From Granulosicoccaceae bacterium (GTDB lineage Bacteria > Pseudomonadota > Gammaproteobacteria > DAOVJZ01): a DNA stretch of 6,368 bases. Below are positions 5,745-6,368 of the stretch, in pieces. The DNA lies in assembly GCA_030632035.1 (NCBI GenBank), contig DAOVJZ010000091.1:1-6368 (forward strand), in the 5' to 3' direction. The stretch's first letter is position 1. Every line of letters starts with the position of its first letter. The notes under the pieces were generated by a model. It saw only the letters and a list, made by a program, of their open reading frames with translations, made no database searches and was not told the DNA's origin. The position numbers and the translations under genes were made by a program.

Positions 5745-6368
5745 ATGACGCTATCGAATAAAATAATGGTTTTTGTTATTTCTCTTGTGTTTTTACTGGG
5801 AGGGTTAACGATCGGTGTTTATACTTATTTTATTAATGAATCCATGCTGGCACTACAGAAAAACTGGAGCTCGCTTGTATCGCAGTCTGTAGCAGAAAGT
5901 ATAGCCACCCATGTTGTTAACAAAAACATCTTGCAGATAAAGCAAACTCTGAATCCGATTGTATCGGAGAATAATGATATTGAGTATGCCTTTGTTACTA
6001 ATTTTGAAGGCGATATTATTGCTTATACATTTGAAGATAAATATGTAACATATTTTCAACATATCGAGGAAGAGAAAAACAATAAAACACATAAAAAAAT
6101 AATTTTTAATGACAGAGAGATTGTTGGTTTTTCTTATCCGATAGTTAAAGGCTTGTCAGCGCATGTTCATCTGGGTGTAAATAATTATTCTATAATTGAG
6201 TCCCAAAATAGTCTGATAAAAAACATATTGATCTTTTATGGCATTGTGGGTGTGTTGTCTATCCTGATAGGCCATATGATAGGGATTCGTATTACACGAC
6301 CTATATCCAATATTATTGAACAGATATCCAGATTTGGTCGTAATGAAACAGGTGGAAAATTACAAGTC
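5745..6368 (+). CDS. Membrane sensor protein, Cache-like domain plus HAMP (N-terminal 208 codons, cut by window edge)
   Basis: The frame opens at ATG 5745 (MTLSNKIMVFVISLVFLLGG) and is still open at the right edge. A stop codon two codons upstream makes this the first possible start. Helix 1 spans about residues 7-30. Residues about 32-157 form an extracytoplasmic sensor region. Its centre, IEYAFVTNFEGDIIAYTF (79-96), and the later strands VGFSYPI and HVHLGV resemble a single Cache domain. Helix 2 spans about 159-181, followed by RITRPISNIIEQI (182-194), the usual start of a HAMP linker with its conserved Pro (P186). Such proteins are histidine kinases, diguanylate cyclases or chemoreceptors. 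The output domain lies outside the window, so the type cannot be decided; a histidine kinase or cyclase is my leading guess. The ligand is unknown. The ribosome-binding site is weak. The gene is clearly more AT-rich than uvrA, yajR and ssb, which may point to later acquisition. Confidence 0.8.
   Translation, partial: MTLSNKIMVFVISLVFLLGGLTIGVYTYFINESMLALQKNWSSLVSQSVAESIATHVVNKNILQIKQTLNPIVSENNDIEYAFVTNFEGDIIAYTFEDKYVTYFQHIEEEKNNKTHKKIIFNDREIVGFSYPIVKGLSAHVHLGVNNYSIIESQNSLIKNILIFYGIVGVLSILIGHMIGIRITRPISNIIEQISRFGRNETGGKLQV

Noticed and set aside
5853..6092. Minus-strand frame of 79 codons, Ile/Phe-rich
   Set aside because: The plus strand carries a better-supported sensor gene with helices, a Cache-like region and HAMP start. 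The minus frame reflects AT-rich composition.
1..6368. CRISPR array, tRNA, rRNA or insertion sequence
   Set aside because: No regularly spaced direct repeats, no tRNA or rRNA-like sequence and no transposase frame were seen on either strand.

Overview
The window looks like ordinary chromosome of a gammaproteobacterium. The order uvrA (leftward), YajR-type MFS transporter, then ssb is one I recall from pseudomonads and relatives. The SSB tail (DDFDDDIPF), the UvrA zinc-finger spacing and the transporter sequences are all close to gammaproteobacterial forms. Base composition is moderate across the first 5.3 kb and visibly AT-rich after that. No species can be named from this alone.

Layout. Positions 1-1562 (minus strand) hold the N-terminal 520 codons of uvrA, the DNA-damage recognition ATPase, cut by the window's left edge. 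A 75-bp divergent promoter region separates it from a 12-helix MFS exporter with a C-terminal cytosolic YAM-like domain (1638-3026, YajR type). A gene-free stretch of about 470 bp follows. It begins with a hairpin-rich block that looks like a dispersed intergenic repeat, then has a likely terminator and the ssb promoter region. ssb (3497-3952) is complete and ends at a very strong intrinsic terminator. Only 18 bp after that hairpin's T-tract, a second and unrelated MFS protein of the UMF1/Atg22-like family begins (4035-5321).

From 5322 to 5744 the DNA is AT-rich and lacks an intact gene. It carries a perfect 8-bp inverted repeat and what looks like the decayed 3' end of a coding sequence, possibly a PhnD-like periplasmic binding protein. 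At 5745 a membrane sensor protein begins and runs off the right edge. It has two membrane helices around an extracytoplasmic Cache-like domain, then the start of a HAMP linker; its output domain is outside the window.

Functionally, uvrA and ssb are genome-maintenance genes that share a neighbourhood. The two transporters have no evident link to repair. I see no convincing new multi-gene system here. The points most worth checking are the composite intergenic repeat, the decayed gene next to the sensor, and the start of the UMF1 gene without a Shine-Dalgarno sequence directly behind a terminator.
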